Shown here piece by piece: positions 1 to 9,600 of a DNA stretch of 64,000 nt. The position numbers and the translations under genes were made by a program. The DNA is from an uncultured Spartobacteria bacterium. Lineage in GTDB: Bacteria > Verrucomicrobiota > Verrucomicrobiia > Chthoniobacterales > JAATET01. Location: the NCBI GenBank assembly GCA_937901895.1, contig CALGTD010000138.1, positions 62,001-126,000 on the forward strand, written 5' to 3'. The notes below the pieces were generated by a model. The model was given only the letters and a program-made list of their open reading frames with translations. It was not told the origin of the DNA and searched no databases. Numbering within the stretch: position 1 is the stretch's first letter; each line of letters opens with the position of its first letter.

Positions 1-758
1 ATCTGGCCGGTGAGATTCGTGAGCACGCCGTCGACGAGCACATTGAAAAGCACGTTGCCCTCCGGCGTCACGGACCCGATGTGCGTGAACGCATCGCCAT
101 CCGCTGCGAGGCCCGTGCCCCAGAAATAGCCGTTGCGATAACCGGTTACGGAAAACTGCGCGGGGTCCGCGGTTCCGAAAACTCCCGGCGCCGCCAGATT
201 CCATATCGTGCCGTCCATCCATGCCCATTCCGTCGAGAGCAGCGTCCCTTCGTCCCAGTCCGTCGGCGGCGTGAACGGCCCGTCCGGCACCTGCGCCATG
301 TAGGCCCAATGCGTCACGTAAGCCGACCCGGTCCCCGTCAGCATCTGCATCTCCATGAATCGCCCCCCAACGAAGTTTCGCACCTGCCCGATGCCCACGG
401 TCACCGGTCCGCCCGCCGACTCCCCGTTCGGAGTGAAGACGATGCGCACCTGCCCCTCCGGAGTGACGATGCCGCTCATCGATGAGGTCGAGACGGTATC
501 CTGGCCGAGAATCGTCAACGTCGCCGAGCTTTCGCCGGTGAACGTCCCGCCCGAGGCGCTGGTGATGTTCCACAGCGTCTGATCGCCGATCGGAATCGGC
601 GTCGAGAGATCCGACCCCGGTGTGAGGTAGGCGAGCAGATTGGCCGCCGGCACATACCACTGCGTATCCGCCAGCCAGTCGGACGGCGACTCCGCTCGTG
701 CCGTTGACCATCCGACCATTCCCGCCGCCAGCACCGCAAGGAATCCGTGCTTTCGCAT
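1..758 (-). CDS. Exported protein of unknown function, C-terminus cut by window edge
   Basis: An open frame runs on the minus strand from ATG at 756-758 to the left edge of the window with no stop, so only the first 252 residues are visible. It opens with a typical Sec signal peptide: basic MRKH, a hydrophobic stretch, then a likely cleavage site after STARA. The mature part is rich in Gly, Thr, Ser and aromatic residues. It includes stretches such as VTPEGQVRIVFTPNGES and a later similar VTPEGNVLFNVLVDG, so it probably contains two copies of a beta-rich repeat. I do not recognise the family. Three other genes in this window carry a PEP-CTERM tail, so the unseen C-terminus may carry one too, but that is a guess. 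Three 21-bp-spaced direct repeats lie 100-155 bp upstream of the start. Confidence 0.75.
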   Translation of the reverse strand, partial: MRKHGFLAVLAAGMVGWSTARAESPSDWLADTQWYVPAANLLAYLTPGSDLSTPIPIGDQTLWNITSASGGTFTGESSATLTILGQDTVSTSSMSGIVTPEGQVRIVFTPNGESAGGPVTVGIGQVRNFVGGRFMEMQMLTGTGSAYVTHWAYMAQVPDGPFTPPTDWDEGTLLSTEWAWMDGTIWNLAAPGVFGTADPAQFSVTGYRNGYFWGTGLAADGDAFTHIGSVTPEGNVLFNVLVDGVLTNLTGQ

Positions 759-860
759 GACTACAGCCTTCCAGAATCCGTGAAGTCGAGCCATTCCAAA
801 GCACCGGCATTGGCGTGTAGTTTTACGCCTGCAACCGAAGCGATGAAGCTGCTCGAGGCA

Positions 861-912
861 TCCCGGTTTCCAGAGGCGATGTCCCGGTTTCGCAGAGAGG
901 CGTCCCGGTTTC
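861..912. repeat. Three direct repeats with exact 21-bp period
   Basis: The 10-mer TCCCGGTTTC occurs at 861-870, 882-891 and 903-912, always exactly 21 bp apart. Partly conserved GAGGCG-like sequence lies between the copies. The array is about 100 bp upstream of the exported-protein start at 758 and sits in a 349-bp stretch (759-1107) without a gene. That stretch otherwise holds only the terminator of the gene to the right. A spacing of two helical turns would suit a DNA-binding regulator, but this is inference. Confidence 0.7.
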
Positions 913-1056
913 CTGGAGCGATGGCTTGGATCCAAGAGATGACGGCCGGTTTGCGGGGGTGACATTGCGCGGGACGCGCTCCTCCGTTTGTGGCTGCCGC
1001 GGCCCGGAGGTCCGTGACCTGCTCCAAGAGCGTCTGAGGCGGTCAGCGGGAGGTGG

Positions 1057-1090
1057 AAATAAAAAGGGCCCCGCTTGCGCGAGGCCCTTT
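1057..1090 (-). terminator. Rho-independent terminator of the efflux/fabH/GH92 run
   Basis: On the minus strand an 8-bp perfect stem (AAAGGGCC at 1083-1090 pairing with GGCCCTTT at 1063-1070) closes a 12-nt loop. The T-rich tail TTTTTATTT follows. It lies 18 bp after the GH92 stop codon and ends a run of seven co-directional genes. Confidence 0.9.
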
Positions 1091-1107
1091 CGGAAGAGGA
1101 ATCCGGC

Positions 1108-3465
1108 TTATTTCTGCGGGAAGGCCGGGTCTTTGATCTTCGCCGTTTCGGGGTCGATCGTGAGATCCACGTATTCCGAGAGCGACTGCGGCAGCTGGTC
1201 GGGCCGCCACGGTTCGGTGCGGATCGCCGGCTCGCGGCTCATCGTGAAGTCGAGCGTGGCGCCTTCCATGAGCGTCTTGTAGGGAATCGCGAGCTTGTCG
1301 TAGGGCTTGCCGTTCACCGTGAGCGACTCGACGAACACCTTGCCCGGCGCGTTGTCGGGCGCATTGATCGTGAGGTGCTTTCCGCCGGGGAGCTGGATGA
1401 CGGCCTTGCGGACCATCGGCGAGCCGATGACGAATTCGTCGCGGCCCGGGCACAGCGGGTAGAGGCCGATCGCGCTGAGGATATACCAGGCGGACATCTC
1501 GCCGTTGTCCTCGTCGCCGCCGAATCCCTCGGGGCTGTAGGCCTCGTCCATCACGCGGCGCACCCAATATTGGGTCTTCCACGGATAGCCGGCCGCCACG
1601 TAGAGGTAGGGCACGTGGTGCACGGTCTGGTTGCTGTGCGCGTATTGGCCGAAGGGGAGGCGCGCCATTTCCACCATCTCGTGGATCACGCTGTTGTAGC
1701 CGTCGGGGCCGGTGTGGTAGGTGCCGGGCTTGGCGAACATTTCGTCGAGCTTGTCCACGAAGTTCTTCGGGCCGCCCATGAGGTTGATGAGGCCGGCCGG
1801 GTCGTGCTGAACGGACCACGTGCTCTGCCAGGGGCCGCCTTCGACGTAGGGGCCGCCCCATGCAAATTCGTCGAAGGGCTCCTTGAAGCCGCCTTCCTTG
1901 AGCCGGCCGCGCATGAAGTTGGTCTCCTTGTCGAAGTTGTTCTGGTAGTTGAGCGCGCGCTTCTCGAACTTCTCGACCAGCTCGTCCTCGCCGAGGACGC
2001 GGGCGACCTGCGCGATGCAGAAGTCGTCGTAGGCGTAGTCGAGCGCCGCGCTGGCGGACGCATGCGCCTCGCCGTCGTAGACGTAGCCGCGCTCGAGGTA
2101 GCCGGAGAGGCCGGGGCGGCCGAATCCGTCGTCACCGGGAACGATCGTGTCGGCGTGCTTGAGCATGCCTTCGAACGCCTCGCGGACATCGAAGTTTCCG
2201 ATCCCCTTCACCACCGCATCAGCGACGACCGCGTCGCTGTGCGAGCCGATCATGCACGCGCGATAGCCGGGCGCGGGCCACTGCGGGAACCAGCCGCCCT
2301 CGCGCAGAGCGGTCATCCAGCCGTCCATGATCTGCCCGTAACGCTCGGGATCGACGATGGAGAGGAACGAGTAGTAGGTGCGGTAGGTGTCCCAGAATCC
2401 GTTGTCGGAGTAGAGAATGCCGGGTTCGACCTTGCCGGTGTAGGGGCTGTAGTGGATCGGCTTCCCTTCCTTATTGAACTCGAAGAATTCACGCGGGAAG
2501 AGCTGCGCGCGGTAGAGGCAGCTGTAGAACGTGCGCGTCTCGCGCGGGGTGGCCTCGATGTCGATCTTGCCGAGCGCCTTGTTCCAGATCTCGCGGCCTT
2601 CGGCACTCACGGTGTCGAAGTCGCGGTCGCCGATCTCGCTCTGCGCGTTGAATCCAGCCTGCTCGGTGCTGATGAACGACGTGCCGATGCGCATGGTGAC
2701 GACGAGCGGCTTGCCGTCGGTGCTCGGCGCGAAGTCGATCACGGCGCCGATGTTGTCGCCCTCGAGCTTGGCCTTGGCGTCCTTCTTGATGTGCCCGAGC
2801 TCGGAGATCTGGGCCTTGGCGACCGGCTTGTCGAAGACGGCGGAGAAGTAGAACGCGTAGTTTTCAGGCACGCCGCCGGAGTTCGAACGGGTGAACCCAG
2901 TGAACTTCTGCCCGTCGGCCGAGAGCTCGACCTGCGATTTGGCCGAACATTCGAGCATCACGCGGCCGGGCTTGCCGGCGGGAAAGGTGAACTCGAAGAC
3001 GGCCGAACGGTCCGTGGGCGTCATGCGGATCTTCACGTCCGCGGGCTTGAGCGTGAGCGACATTTCATTCGGCGAGAGCTGCAGCCCTTCGAAGCGAGAC
3101 TCGCGATTCTTCGACGTGACGTCGTCGCCCATCGGGCGCGCATCCCCGGCGGATGCGGTGATGTTGAACACGCCGTAGTCGCCCATCCACGGGCTCGGCT
3201 GGTGTGTGGAGCGGATGCCCTGGATCGAGCTGCTCTTCGGATCGAAGAACCAGCGTTCCTCCTTGGTCTGCATCGTCCAGTCGGTCATGGCGAACGGTCG
3301 CGCGACCATCGGGATCGTATTGCCGGTCGAGACGTCGTGGGTCGAGTCGGTGCCCTGGAGGACGTTGACGTATTGGACGTAATCCCGCGCGGAGAGCGGC
3401 GCAATGCCTGCCGCGACGAGAGCCGCGACCCGCAGGAGTCTGCGTGAGATGGATGATTTACTCAT
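1108..3465 (-). CDS. Secreted GH92 alpha-mannosidase
   Basis: The protein has 785 residues and matches glycoside hydrolase family 92, calcium-dependent exo-alpha-mannosidases that trim N-glycans and mannans. The start at 3465 (MSKSSISRRL) is chosen because it opens a signal peptide ending near SARD. Longer readings would run into the upstream gene. The N-terminal beta-sandwich includes VNVLQGTDSTHDVSTGN. The (alpha/alpha)6 catalytic domain carries the family hallmark FGGDEDNGEMSAWY followed by GLYPLCPGRDEFVIGSP. The paired acidic residues of that hallmark supply the catalytic base region in characterised GH92 enzymes. The length is normal for the family. It is the last gene of a minus-strand run and lies 22 bp after the pyrophosphatase, with a terminator behind it. 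The exact linkage cleaved cannot be read from sequence. Confidence 0.93.
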   Translation of the reverse strand: MSKSSISRRLLRVAALVAAGIAPLSARDYVQYVNVLQGTDSTHDVSTGNTIPMVARPFAMTDWTMQTKEERWFFDPKSSSIQGIRSTHQPSPWMGDYGVFNITASAGDARPMGDDVTSKNRESRFEGLQLSPNEMSLTLKPADVKIRMTPTDRSAVFEFTFPAGKPGRVMLECSAKSQVELSADGQKFTGFTRSNSGGVPENYAFYFSAVFDKPVAKAQISELGHIKKDAKAKLEGDNIGAVIDFAPSTDGKPLVVTMRIGTSFISTEQAGFNAQSEIGDRDFDTVSAEGREIWNKALGKIDIEATPRETRTFYSCLYRAQLFPREFFEFNKEGKPIHYSPYTGKVEPGILYSDNGFWDTYRTYYSFLSIVDPERYGQIMDGWMTALREGGWFPQWPAPGYRACMIGSHSDAVVADAVVKGIGNFDVREAFEGMLKHADTIVPGDDGFGRPGLSGYLERGYVYDGEAHASASAALDYAYDDFCIAQVARVLGEDELVEKFEKRALNYQNNFDKETNFMRGRLKEGGFKEPFDEFAWGGPYVEGGPWQSTWSVQHDPAGLINLMGGPKNFVDKLDEMFAKPGTYHTGPDGYNSVIHEMVEMARLPFGQYAHSNQTVHHVPYLYVAAGYPWKTQYWVRRVMDEAYSPEGFGGDEDNGEMSAWYILSAIGLYPLCPGRDEFVIGSPMVRKAVIQLPGGKHLTINAPDNAPGKVFVESLTVNGKPYDKLAIPYKTLMEGATLDFTMSREPAIRTEPWRPDQLPQSLSEYVDLTIDPETAKIKDPAFPQK

Positions 3466-3487
3466 GGTTATCAGGGGTATTGGAGGT

Positions 3488-5134
3488 TCACACCATGCGT
3501 GCGAGCAGGCCGGTGAGATACGGAAGAAGTTGCTTCTTGCGGGAAACAACCCCGTCAAGCTGCCATACATACGGCTCGAGGGAAGGGTAATCGATCAGGC
3601 GCGTGAAGTTCTCGGCGCCGCGCACGAGGAGCATCGAGTTCTGCGTGTTGATGTCGGTCACCAGCAGCGCGGCGAAGAGGAGTTTGCGTGCGGCCCGGAA
3701 ATTCTCGAGCGACTCGAGCAACGCGTCCTTCTTCTCCTCGAAATGCGAGAAACTGAGCTCCTCGATCTGCGCCACGGTGAATTTCTCTCCGGATTCCTCG
3801 TATTCCTTGCAATCCGCCCCCACCGCCTGGTCGGTCGTCATCGTGAGCAGCGGAGAACCGACGGAGAAAATCTCCGAGGCAAGGTCGGCGGGCGCGATGC
3901 CGGCAATCTGCGCGAGGTGATCCATCACGCCGCGGTCGATGTCGGTCGTTGTGGGTGAGGTGAGGTTGAGTGTGTCGGAAATCACTCCTGCCATGAGAAT
4001 GCCGGCGATCGGCTTCGGGATGGGAATGCCGGCGTATTGATAAAAGGTCGCGACGATGGTGCTGGTCGAGCCGACGGGGCGGTTCACGAAAAGAATCGGC
4101 GCCTCGGTATGGACGGATCCGACGCGGTGATGGTCGAGGATTTCGACGATCGGAATCGTGTCGGCTCCCGCGACCGCCTGCGAAAGCTCGTTGTGATCGA
4201 CAAGGATGAGCTGTCGCGGGATTGGCTTGAGAAAATCGGACTTCGAGAGGATGCCTTCGAGACGGCCGTCATCATCGAGGACGGGAAACGCGAACTGCGA
4301 GGACAGGGCGACCTGCTGTCGCGCGGCGGCGAGCGGCATGTCCGGGGAGAGCGATTCGTATTCGGCCCAGAGCATCCGCTCGGCGGTGACCGCGCTGCGG
4401 GCGAGGAGCACCGTGGTCGCGGTGTCGTAGGGCGCGACGATCACGGTGACGCCCTTTTCCCGGGCGAGTGCAAGGATGTCGTCGCCGACAGGCAGTTCCC
4501 CCGTCACGACGAGCGCCTTCACTCCGGCTTCGATCGAGATGCGTTGGATGTTGAACCGGTCGCCAACGATGAGCACCGTGTTCGCGAGATCGAGGGACCG
4601 GATGCGCTGCTCGAACGACGAGGTGTGCATGGCCGCCACGACCAATATGTGGCGCATCGTTTCCCGGCAGAGCGTGCCGGCGAGAACTTCGCCGTGAATG
4701 GTCGCGCAGATGTTCGAGAGCGACGCGTCCACCATGCCGGTGGAATAGATCTCCTCCGGGGGAGGGAAGAGGTGGCGGCTGATCTTGACGCTGGAAATCA
4801 GACCCACGCAGCGATTTTCCGAATCCACGACCGGCAGACCCCGAAAACGATTTTCGCCGATCTGGAGCATCGCCTTGTAAACGGGTTCGCCGATGCTCGC
4901 GGTGACGACATTTCGCTCCATGACGTCCGAAACCCGCGGGCGCACATCGCTGTAAAATGCGGGGGGTTCGACGCCGAATTTCTCAAGGACGTAATCGATG
5001 CGCTCGTTTGTGTTTCCGCAGCGCCCGGCCGTGACCGCCGCATCGCCGGAAAGGCGTTTGAACTCTGCATAACCGATCGCGGACACGATAGCGTCCATGT
5101 CGGGATTCCTGTGGCCGATGACGATGGTTTCCAA
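3488..5134 (-). CDS. Manganese-dependent inorganic pyrophosphatase with CBS/DRTGG insert
   Basis: The protein has 548 residues if translation begins at the TTG codon at 5132-5134. That places METIVIGHRNPDMDAIVSA at the N-terminus, exactly where family II pyrophosphatases start. No ATG lies nearby in frame. The DHH catalytic core is split: the N-terminal HRNPDMD motif, then two CBS motifs flanking a DRTGG-type domain (regulatory insert, roughly residues 70-300), then the metal-binding ILDHHRVGS motif. A DHHA2 domain ends the chain. The enzyme hydrolyses PPi, and in characterised relatives the CBS/DRTGG insert lets adenine nucleotides tune activity. It starts 19 bp after the GNAT stop, so co-transcription is likely. 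The non-ATG start could mean low expression. Confidence 0.9.
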   Translation of the reverse strand: METIVIGHRNPDMDAIVSAIGYAEFKRLSGDAAVTAGRCGNTNERIDYVLEKFGVEPPAFYSDVRPRVSDVMERNVVTASIGEPVYKAMLQIGENRFRGLPVVDSENRCVGLISSVKISRHLFPPPEEIYSTGMVDASLSNICATIHGEVLAGTLCRETMRHILVVAAMHTSSFEQRIRSLDLANTVLIVGDRFNIQRISIEAGVKALVVTGELPVGDDILALAREKGVTVIVAPYDTATTVLLARSAVTAERMLWAEYESLSPDMPLAAARQQVALSSQFAFPVLDDDGRLEGILSKSDFLKPIPRQLILVDHNELSQAVAGADTIPIVEILDHHRVGSVHTEAPILFVNRPVGSTSTIVATFYQYAGIPIPKPIAGILMAGVISDTLNLTSPTTTDIDRGVMDHLAQIAGIAPADLASEIFSVGSPLLTMTTDQAVGADCKEYEESGEKFTVAQIEELSFSHFEEKKDALLESLENFRAARKLLFAALLVTDINTQNSMLLVRGAENFTRLIDYPSLEPYVWQLDGVVSRKKQLLPYLTGLLARMV

Positions 5135-5153
5135 GAGGTCGAACGAAAGGGAT

Positions 5154-5645
5154 TTACGAGGTTGCAGAATTAGCAGGATTTCGAGGCAGCGAAAGGCGCA
5201 GAATTGCGACAGGTTTGGCCTGGACCATTTCCTCCTGAACGAAGCTCCAGCCCAACCGTTCGTAGAAATGCCGGTGGTCGGGGGTCCACAGATGCAGCGT
5301 GCGGATGCCCATGGCTCCGGCGCGACGCATGGTTTCGCGGACGATCTGTGTGCCGAGCCCGGCACCGCGACGGTCGGCGCGCACGATGACGGAGCCGAGC
5401 CACGGGCTGAACTCCGGATAGGGCAGCACGTCGTCCACGAGGAGCGACGCCGCGGCGACGGGTTCGTCGTTTTCGAGCAGGACGACCGTGCAGTCGGGGC
5501 GGTCGCGATTGCGGGCGCAGGATTCCGCCTCGTCCAGGGCGGTGAACCCGGGACGGAACAGATACGGCCACTCGGCGTCATACCACGCGGCCAGAGTCGG
5601 CGCGAGGTGAGGCACATCCGCGAGAAGCCGGAAATCCAGGGCCAT
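5154..5645 (-). CDS. GNAT-family N-acetyltransferase
   Basis: This 163-residue single-domain protein carries the acetyl-CoA pyrophosphate-binding loop of motif A (VRADRRGAGLGTQIV), followed by the usual alpha3/beta5 region with HLWTPDHRHFYERLGW. The ending Y/FYERLGW is typical of small-molecule GNATs. The substrate cannot be predicted. The gene lies between fabH (40-bp gap upstream) and the pyrophosphatase (19-bp gap downstream) in the same orientation. Confidence 0.88.
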   Translation of the reverse strand: MALDFRLLADVPHLAPTLAAWYDAEWPYLFRPGFTALDEAESCARNRDRPDCTVVLLENDEPVAAASLLVDDVLPYPEFSPWLGSVIVRADRRGAGLGTQIVRETMRRAGAMGIRTLHLWTPDHRHFYERLGWSFVQEEMVQAKPVAILRLSLPRNPANSATS

Positions 5646-5685
5646 CCCGCGAGGTTAGCGACTCAGCGACGCGGCAAAAGCCGGA

Positions 5686-6672
5686 TCACCACTGAACGAG
5701 CGTGGCGCCGTAGGTGAGGCCACCGCCGAAGGCTGCGAGCAGGATGTGGTCGCCTTCCTTGAAACGGCCTTCCCGATACGCCTCGTCGAGCGCGATCGCG
5801 CAGGATGCGCCGGAGGTGTTTCCGTAGCGGTCGAGGTTTGTGAAAAACCGCGAGAAGGGCATCTCCAGTTTTTCGGCGAGGGCCTGCAGGATGCGGATGT
5901 TGGCCTGGTGCGGAACGACGCACGCGATGTCTTCGGGGCGAAGGCCCGAGGCGAACAGGACGTTGTCGATCGACTGCGCCATGCACTGGATCGCGAGCTT
6001 GAAAGTCTCGCGGCCGTTCATGCGCAGGAAGCCGTTTGAATCCGGTGCGCCGATTTCGAGATGACTGCCAAAGCGTCCATCGCTGCCGAGTGAGGTGCTC
6101 ACGATGCCGCGGCCATGTGGACTCGCGGTGAGAACGACCGCGCCCGCGCCGTCGCCGAAGAGGACGCAGGTATTGCGATCCGTCCAGTCGATCACGTCGC
6201 TGAGCCGGTCGGCGGCGATCACGAGCGCGTTGTCGTAGCGTCCGCTCGCGATCCACTGCCGGGCGTTCTCCACGGCGAAGAGAAAGCCGGAGCAAGCGGC
6301 GGCAACGTCGAAGCACACGGCGTTGAGCGCGCCGAGCTGCTTCTGCACTTCGCACGCAGCGGACGGGCAGGTTTTGTCCGCGGTGATCGTGGCGACGACG
6401 ATGAGGTCGATCTCGCCGGGTTCGACACCCGCGCTGGCCATCGCGCGCCGGGCGGCCTCGGTGGCCATGTGAGTGGTTGTTTCCGCCGCGGTGGCGATGC
6501 GACGTTCCTTGATCCCCGTGCGCGTGGTGATCCATTCATCGCTCGTGTCCACGCGCTCGGAGAGCTGCGCGTTGGTGAGGACCTGTGGCGGGACGTAGCT
6601 GCCCGTGCCGGCAAAGGCGGCGATGCGGATGTCGCTCCAGACGGATGAGTGCGTGAGGGTGTTGGTCTTCAT
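5686..6672 (-). CDS. fabH: Beta-ketoacyl-ACP synthase III
   Basis: The protein has 328 residues, the normal length for FabH, which condenses acetyl-CoA or another acyl-CoA with malonyl-ACP to begin fatty acid synthesis. The whole catalytic triad is visible: Cys127 in AAACSGF, His255 in VPHQANIRI and Asn285 in DRYGNTSGAS. The substrate-entrance region (TSDEWITTRTGIKERRI) is standard. The location is unusual: the start is only 4 bp after the stop of the RND pump gene, and no plsX, fabD or fabG is nearby. It is therefore probably transcribed under the efflux regulator. It could be the housekeeping enzyme or a second, specialised KAS III; the sequence does not decide. Confidence 0.92.
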   Translation of the reverse strand: MKTNTLTHSSVWSDIRIAAFAGTGSYVPPQVLTNAQLSERVDTSDEWITTRTGIKERRIATAAETTTHMATEAARRAMASAGVEPGEIDLIVVATITADKTCPSAACEVQKQLGALNAVCFDVAAACSGFLFAVENARQWIASGRYDNALVIAADRLSDVIDWTDRNTCVLFGDGAGAVVLTASPHGRGIVSTSLGSDGRFGSHLEIGAPDSNGFLRMNGRETFKLAIQCMAQSIDNVLFASGLRPEDIACVVPHQANIRILQALAEKLEMPFSRFFTNLDRYGNTSGASCAIALDEAYREGRFKEGDHILLAAFGGGLTYGATLVQW

Positions 6673-6676
6673 GGCT

Positions 6677-9600
6677 TCAAGCAGACGCTGGTTGCAAAGA
6701 AGGTTGGGTCGCGGGTGCTCTGCGCGCGCCGAGCTTCATGATCACGGCATAGAATACCGGCGTGAGGAACAGCCCAAAGAGCGTGACGCCAATCATGCCG
6801 GCAAACACGGCGGTGCCCATGGCCTGGCGCATTTCGGAGCCGGCGCCCTTTGAAACCACCAGCGGAAACACGCCGGCGATGAACGCGATGGACGTCATGA
6901 GAATCGGGCGGAGACGCAGCCGGCACGCTTCCAGCGTCGCGTCGGCAAGCGGCAGGCCTTCGTCCTGCTTTTGTTTCGCGAATTCGACGATGAGGATTGC
7001 GTTCTTGCAGGCGAGGCCGACGAGCACGATGAGCCCGATCTGGGTGAAAACATTGTTGTCCCCGTCGCGCAGCCAGACGCCCGTCATCGCGGAAAGCAGG
7101 CACATCGGCACGATGAGGATGATTGCGAGCGGCATGCGGAAGCTCTCGTAGAGCGCCGCAAGCACGAGGAACACGAGCAGAATGCAGAGAGGATAGACGT
7201 AAACCGCCGTGTTGCCCGCGAGGATGCGCTGGTAGGTGAGGTCGGTCCATTCCATCGTCATGCCCGGCGGGAGCTGCTCCTCCGCGAGTTTGCTCATCGC
7301 GGCTTCGGCCTGGCCGGAGCTGAAACCGGGTGCAGGCGCGCCATTGATCTCGGCGGCGGGGTAGCCGTTGTAGCGCATTGCGCGATCGGGACCGTGCGTC
7401 TCGTTGATTTTGACGAGCGCGCCGAGCGGGATCATCTGGCCGGCGGCATTGCGCGTCTTGAGCCGGGCGATGTCCTCGGGACGCTGGCGGAATTCCGAAT
7501 CGGCCTGCGCGATGACCTGGAAGGTGCGGCCGAAGCGGTTGAAGTCATTCATGTAGAGCGAGCCGAGATAGACCTGCATCGTCTCGAAGAGATTCTGCAG
7601 CGGCACGCCCTGCGCCTTTGCCTTCACGCGGTCGATGTCCGCATCGAGCTGCGGGACATTCACCGTGAACGTCGAGAACACGCCGCCGAGCTGCGGCACC
7701 TGCATGCTCCCGCCCATGAGGTTTTGCAGATTCGCGTAGAGCGCGTCGTAGCCGAGGTCGGCGCGATCCTCGATGTAGGCCTTGAATCCGCCGATCGTGC
7801 CGAGGCCCGACACGGGCGGTGGCGGCACAGTGAGGATGAAGGCGTCCTGAATCTCGGCGAACTTCTGGTTGAGCGCCTGCATGATCGCCGGCCCGCTCAG
7901 GTCGGGCGTGCTGCGTTCCTCGAACGGATCGAGGCAGAAAAAGACGATGCCGGAATTCGACGCGACGCTGAACCCGCTGATGCTCAATCCGGGAAAGGCC
8001 ACCGCGCTCTCGACGCCCGGTTGCTTCAGGCCGATCTCGGTCATCCGCTTGATCACTTCCTCCGTGCGCGCGAGCGACGCCCCGTCGGGAAGCTGCGCGA
8101 AGGAGATGAGGTATTGCTTGTCCTGCGTAGGCACGAAGCCGGTGGGGACTTTCTGGAAACTCCATCCGGTGAGTGCCACGAGTCCGCCGTAGAAAAGCAG
8201 GACGATCACGCTCTTGCGAATGATGCTGCGAACGCCGGCGGAATACACGCGGCCGGTCCAGTCGAAGAAGCGGTTGAAGGGCCGGAAGAACCAGCCGAGC
8301 CCGCGATCCATGAGCCGGGCGATCGCATCTTTCGGAGCGTGGTGATCCTTGAGGAGCAGCGCGCAGAGTGCCGGCGAGAGTGTGAGCGAGTTGAATGCGG
8401 AGATGACGGTCGAGATCGCGATCGTGATCGCGAACTGCTTGTAGAACTGGCCGGTGAGTCCGCTGATGAACGCGGTCGGAATGAACACCGCGCAGAGCAC
8501 GAGCGCCGTTGCGATGATGGGACCGGTGACCTCGCGCATCGCACGCTCGGTGGCCTCGACCGGTGAGAGGCCGAGCGCGATGTTTCGCTCGACGTTTTCG
8601 ACGACGACGATGGCGTCATCGACCACAATGCCGATCGCGAGCACGAGTCCGAAAAGCGAGAGGGCGTTGATGCTGAATCCGAACGCCAGCATCACGGCGA
8701 AGGTTCCGATCAACGAAACCGGCACCGCCGCGATGGGAATGATCGCGGCGCGCCACGTCTGGAGGAAGATCACGACGACAAGGACGACGAGAATCAGAGC
8801 CTCGAAAAGCGTGTGGACCACGGCGTCGATCGAATGCTGCACGAAGACCGTCGGGTCGTAGACGACGGAGTAGTCGATGCCGTCGGGAAAGTCCTTCTTC
8901 AGCTCCTCCATTTTCGCGCGGATGTCGCGGGAGAGCTGCAGGGCGTTCGCTCCGGGAAGTTGGAAAATCGGGAGCGCGACGGCGGGGTGGTTGTCGAGCA
9001 GCGACTTCAATGCGTAGGACGAGGCGCCCAGCTCGATGCGCGCGACATCGCGGAGATAGGTCTTCTCGCCGTGCTCGCCGGTCTTCACGACGATGTTGCC
9101 GAATTCCTCCTCATCGAGCAGACGGCCCTTCGCGTTGATCTGAAGTTCGAAGGGAACGGGCGCATCCTCCGGCGGCTTGCCCACACTGCCGGCCGCGACC
9201 TGCACGTTTTGCTCGCGGATCGCCGCCACGATGTCGCTGGCGGTAAGGCTTCGGGACGCTGCCTTGTCGGGATCGATCCACACGCGCATCGCGTAGTCGC
9301 CGGAACCGAAAAGCTGCACAGAGCCGGCGCCGGGAATGCGCGCGAGAACATCGCGCACCTGGAGCGTCGCATAGTTGCGCAGGTAAATCTCGTCGTAGCG
9401 TCCGGTCGGGGACGTGAGGTGGACGACGAGCGTGAGGTCGGGCGATTGCTTCGTGGTCGTGACGCCGAGGGCGCGCACTTCCTCGGGGAGCTTTGGAAGC
9501 GCCTGCGAGACGCGGTTTTGCACCTGCACCTGGGCCTTGTCCACGTCGGTGCCGAGGGCGAACGTGATCGTGAGCGACATCACGCCGTCGGGCGTGGACT

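Noticed and set aside
861..912. Possible CRISPR-like array
   Set aside because: Only three short copies with 11-bp intervals that are themselves partly conserved, and no cas genes nearby.
761..1027. 88-codon minus-strand frame containing repeated NRD peptides
   Set aside because: The repetition comes from the 21-bp DNA repeats; there is no ribosome-binding site, and the rest is not protein-like.
1075..3447. Long plus-strand open frame (790 codons) opposite the GH92 gene
   Set aside because: It mirrors the codon pattern of the GH92 gene, is dominated by Arg, Ala, Val, Glu and Asp, and shows no family motif. High-GC genes commonly leave such antisense frames open.
3466..3570. Longer N-terminus for the GH92 protein
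   Set aside because: It would overlap the pyrophosphatase gene by 83 bp and bury the signal peptide inside the protein.
5135..5617. Pyrophosphatase extended upstream to an ATG at 5617
   Set aside because: The added 161 residues are an out-of-frame reading of the GNAT gene; the catalytic DHH motif normally lies at the very N-terminus.
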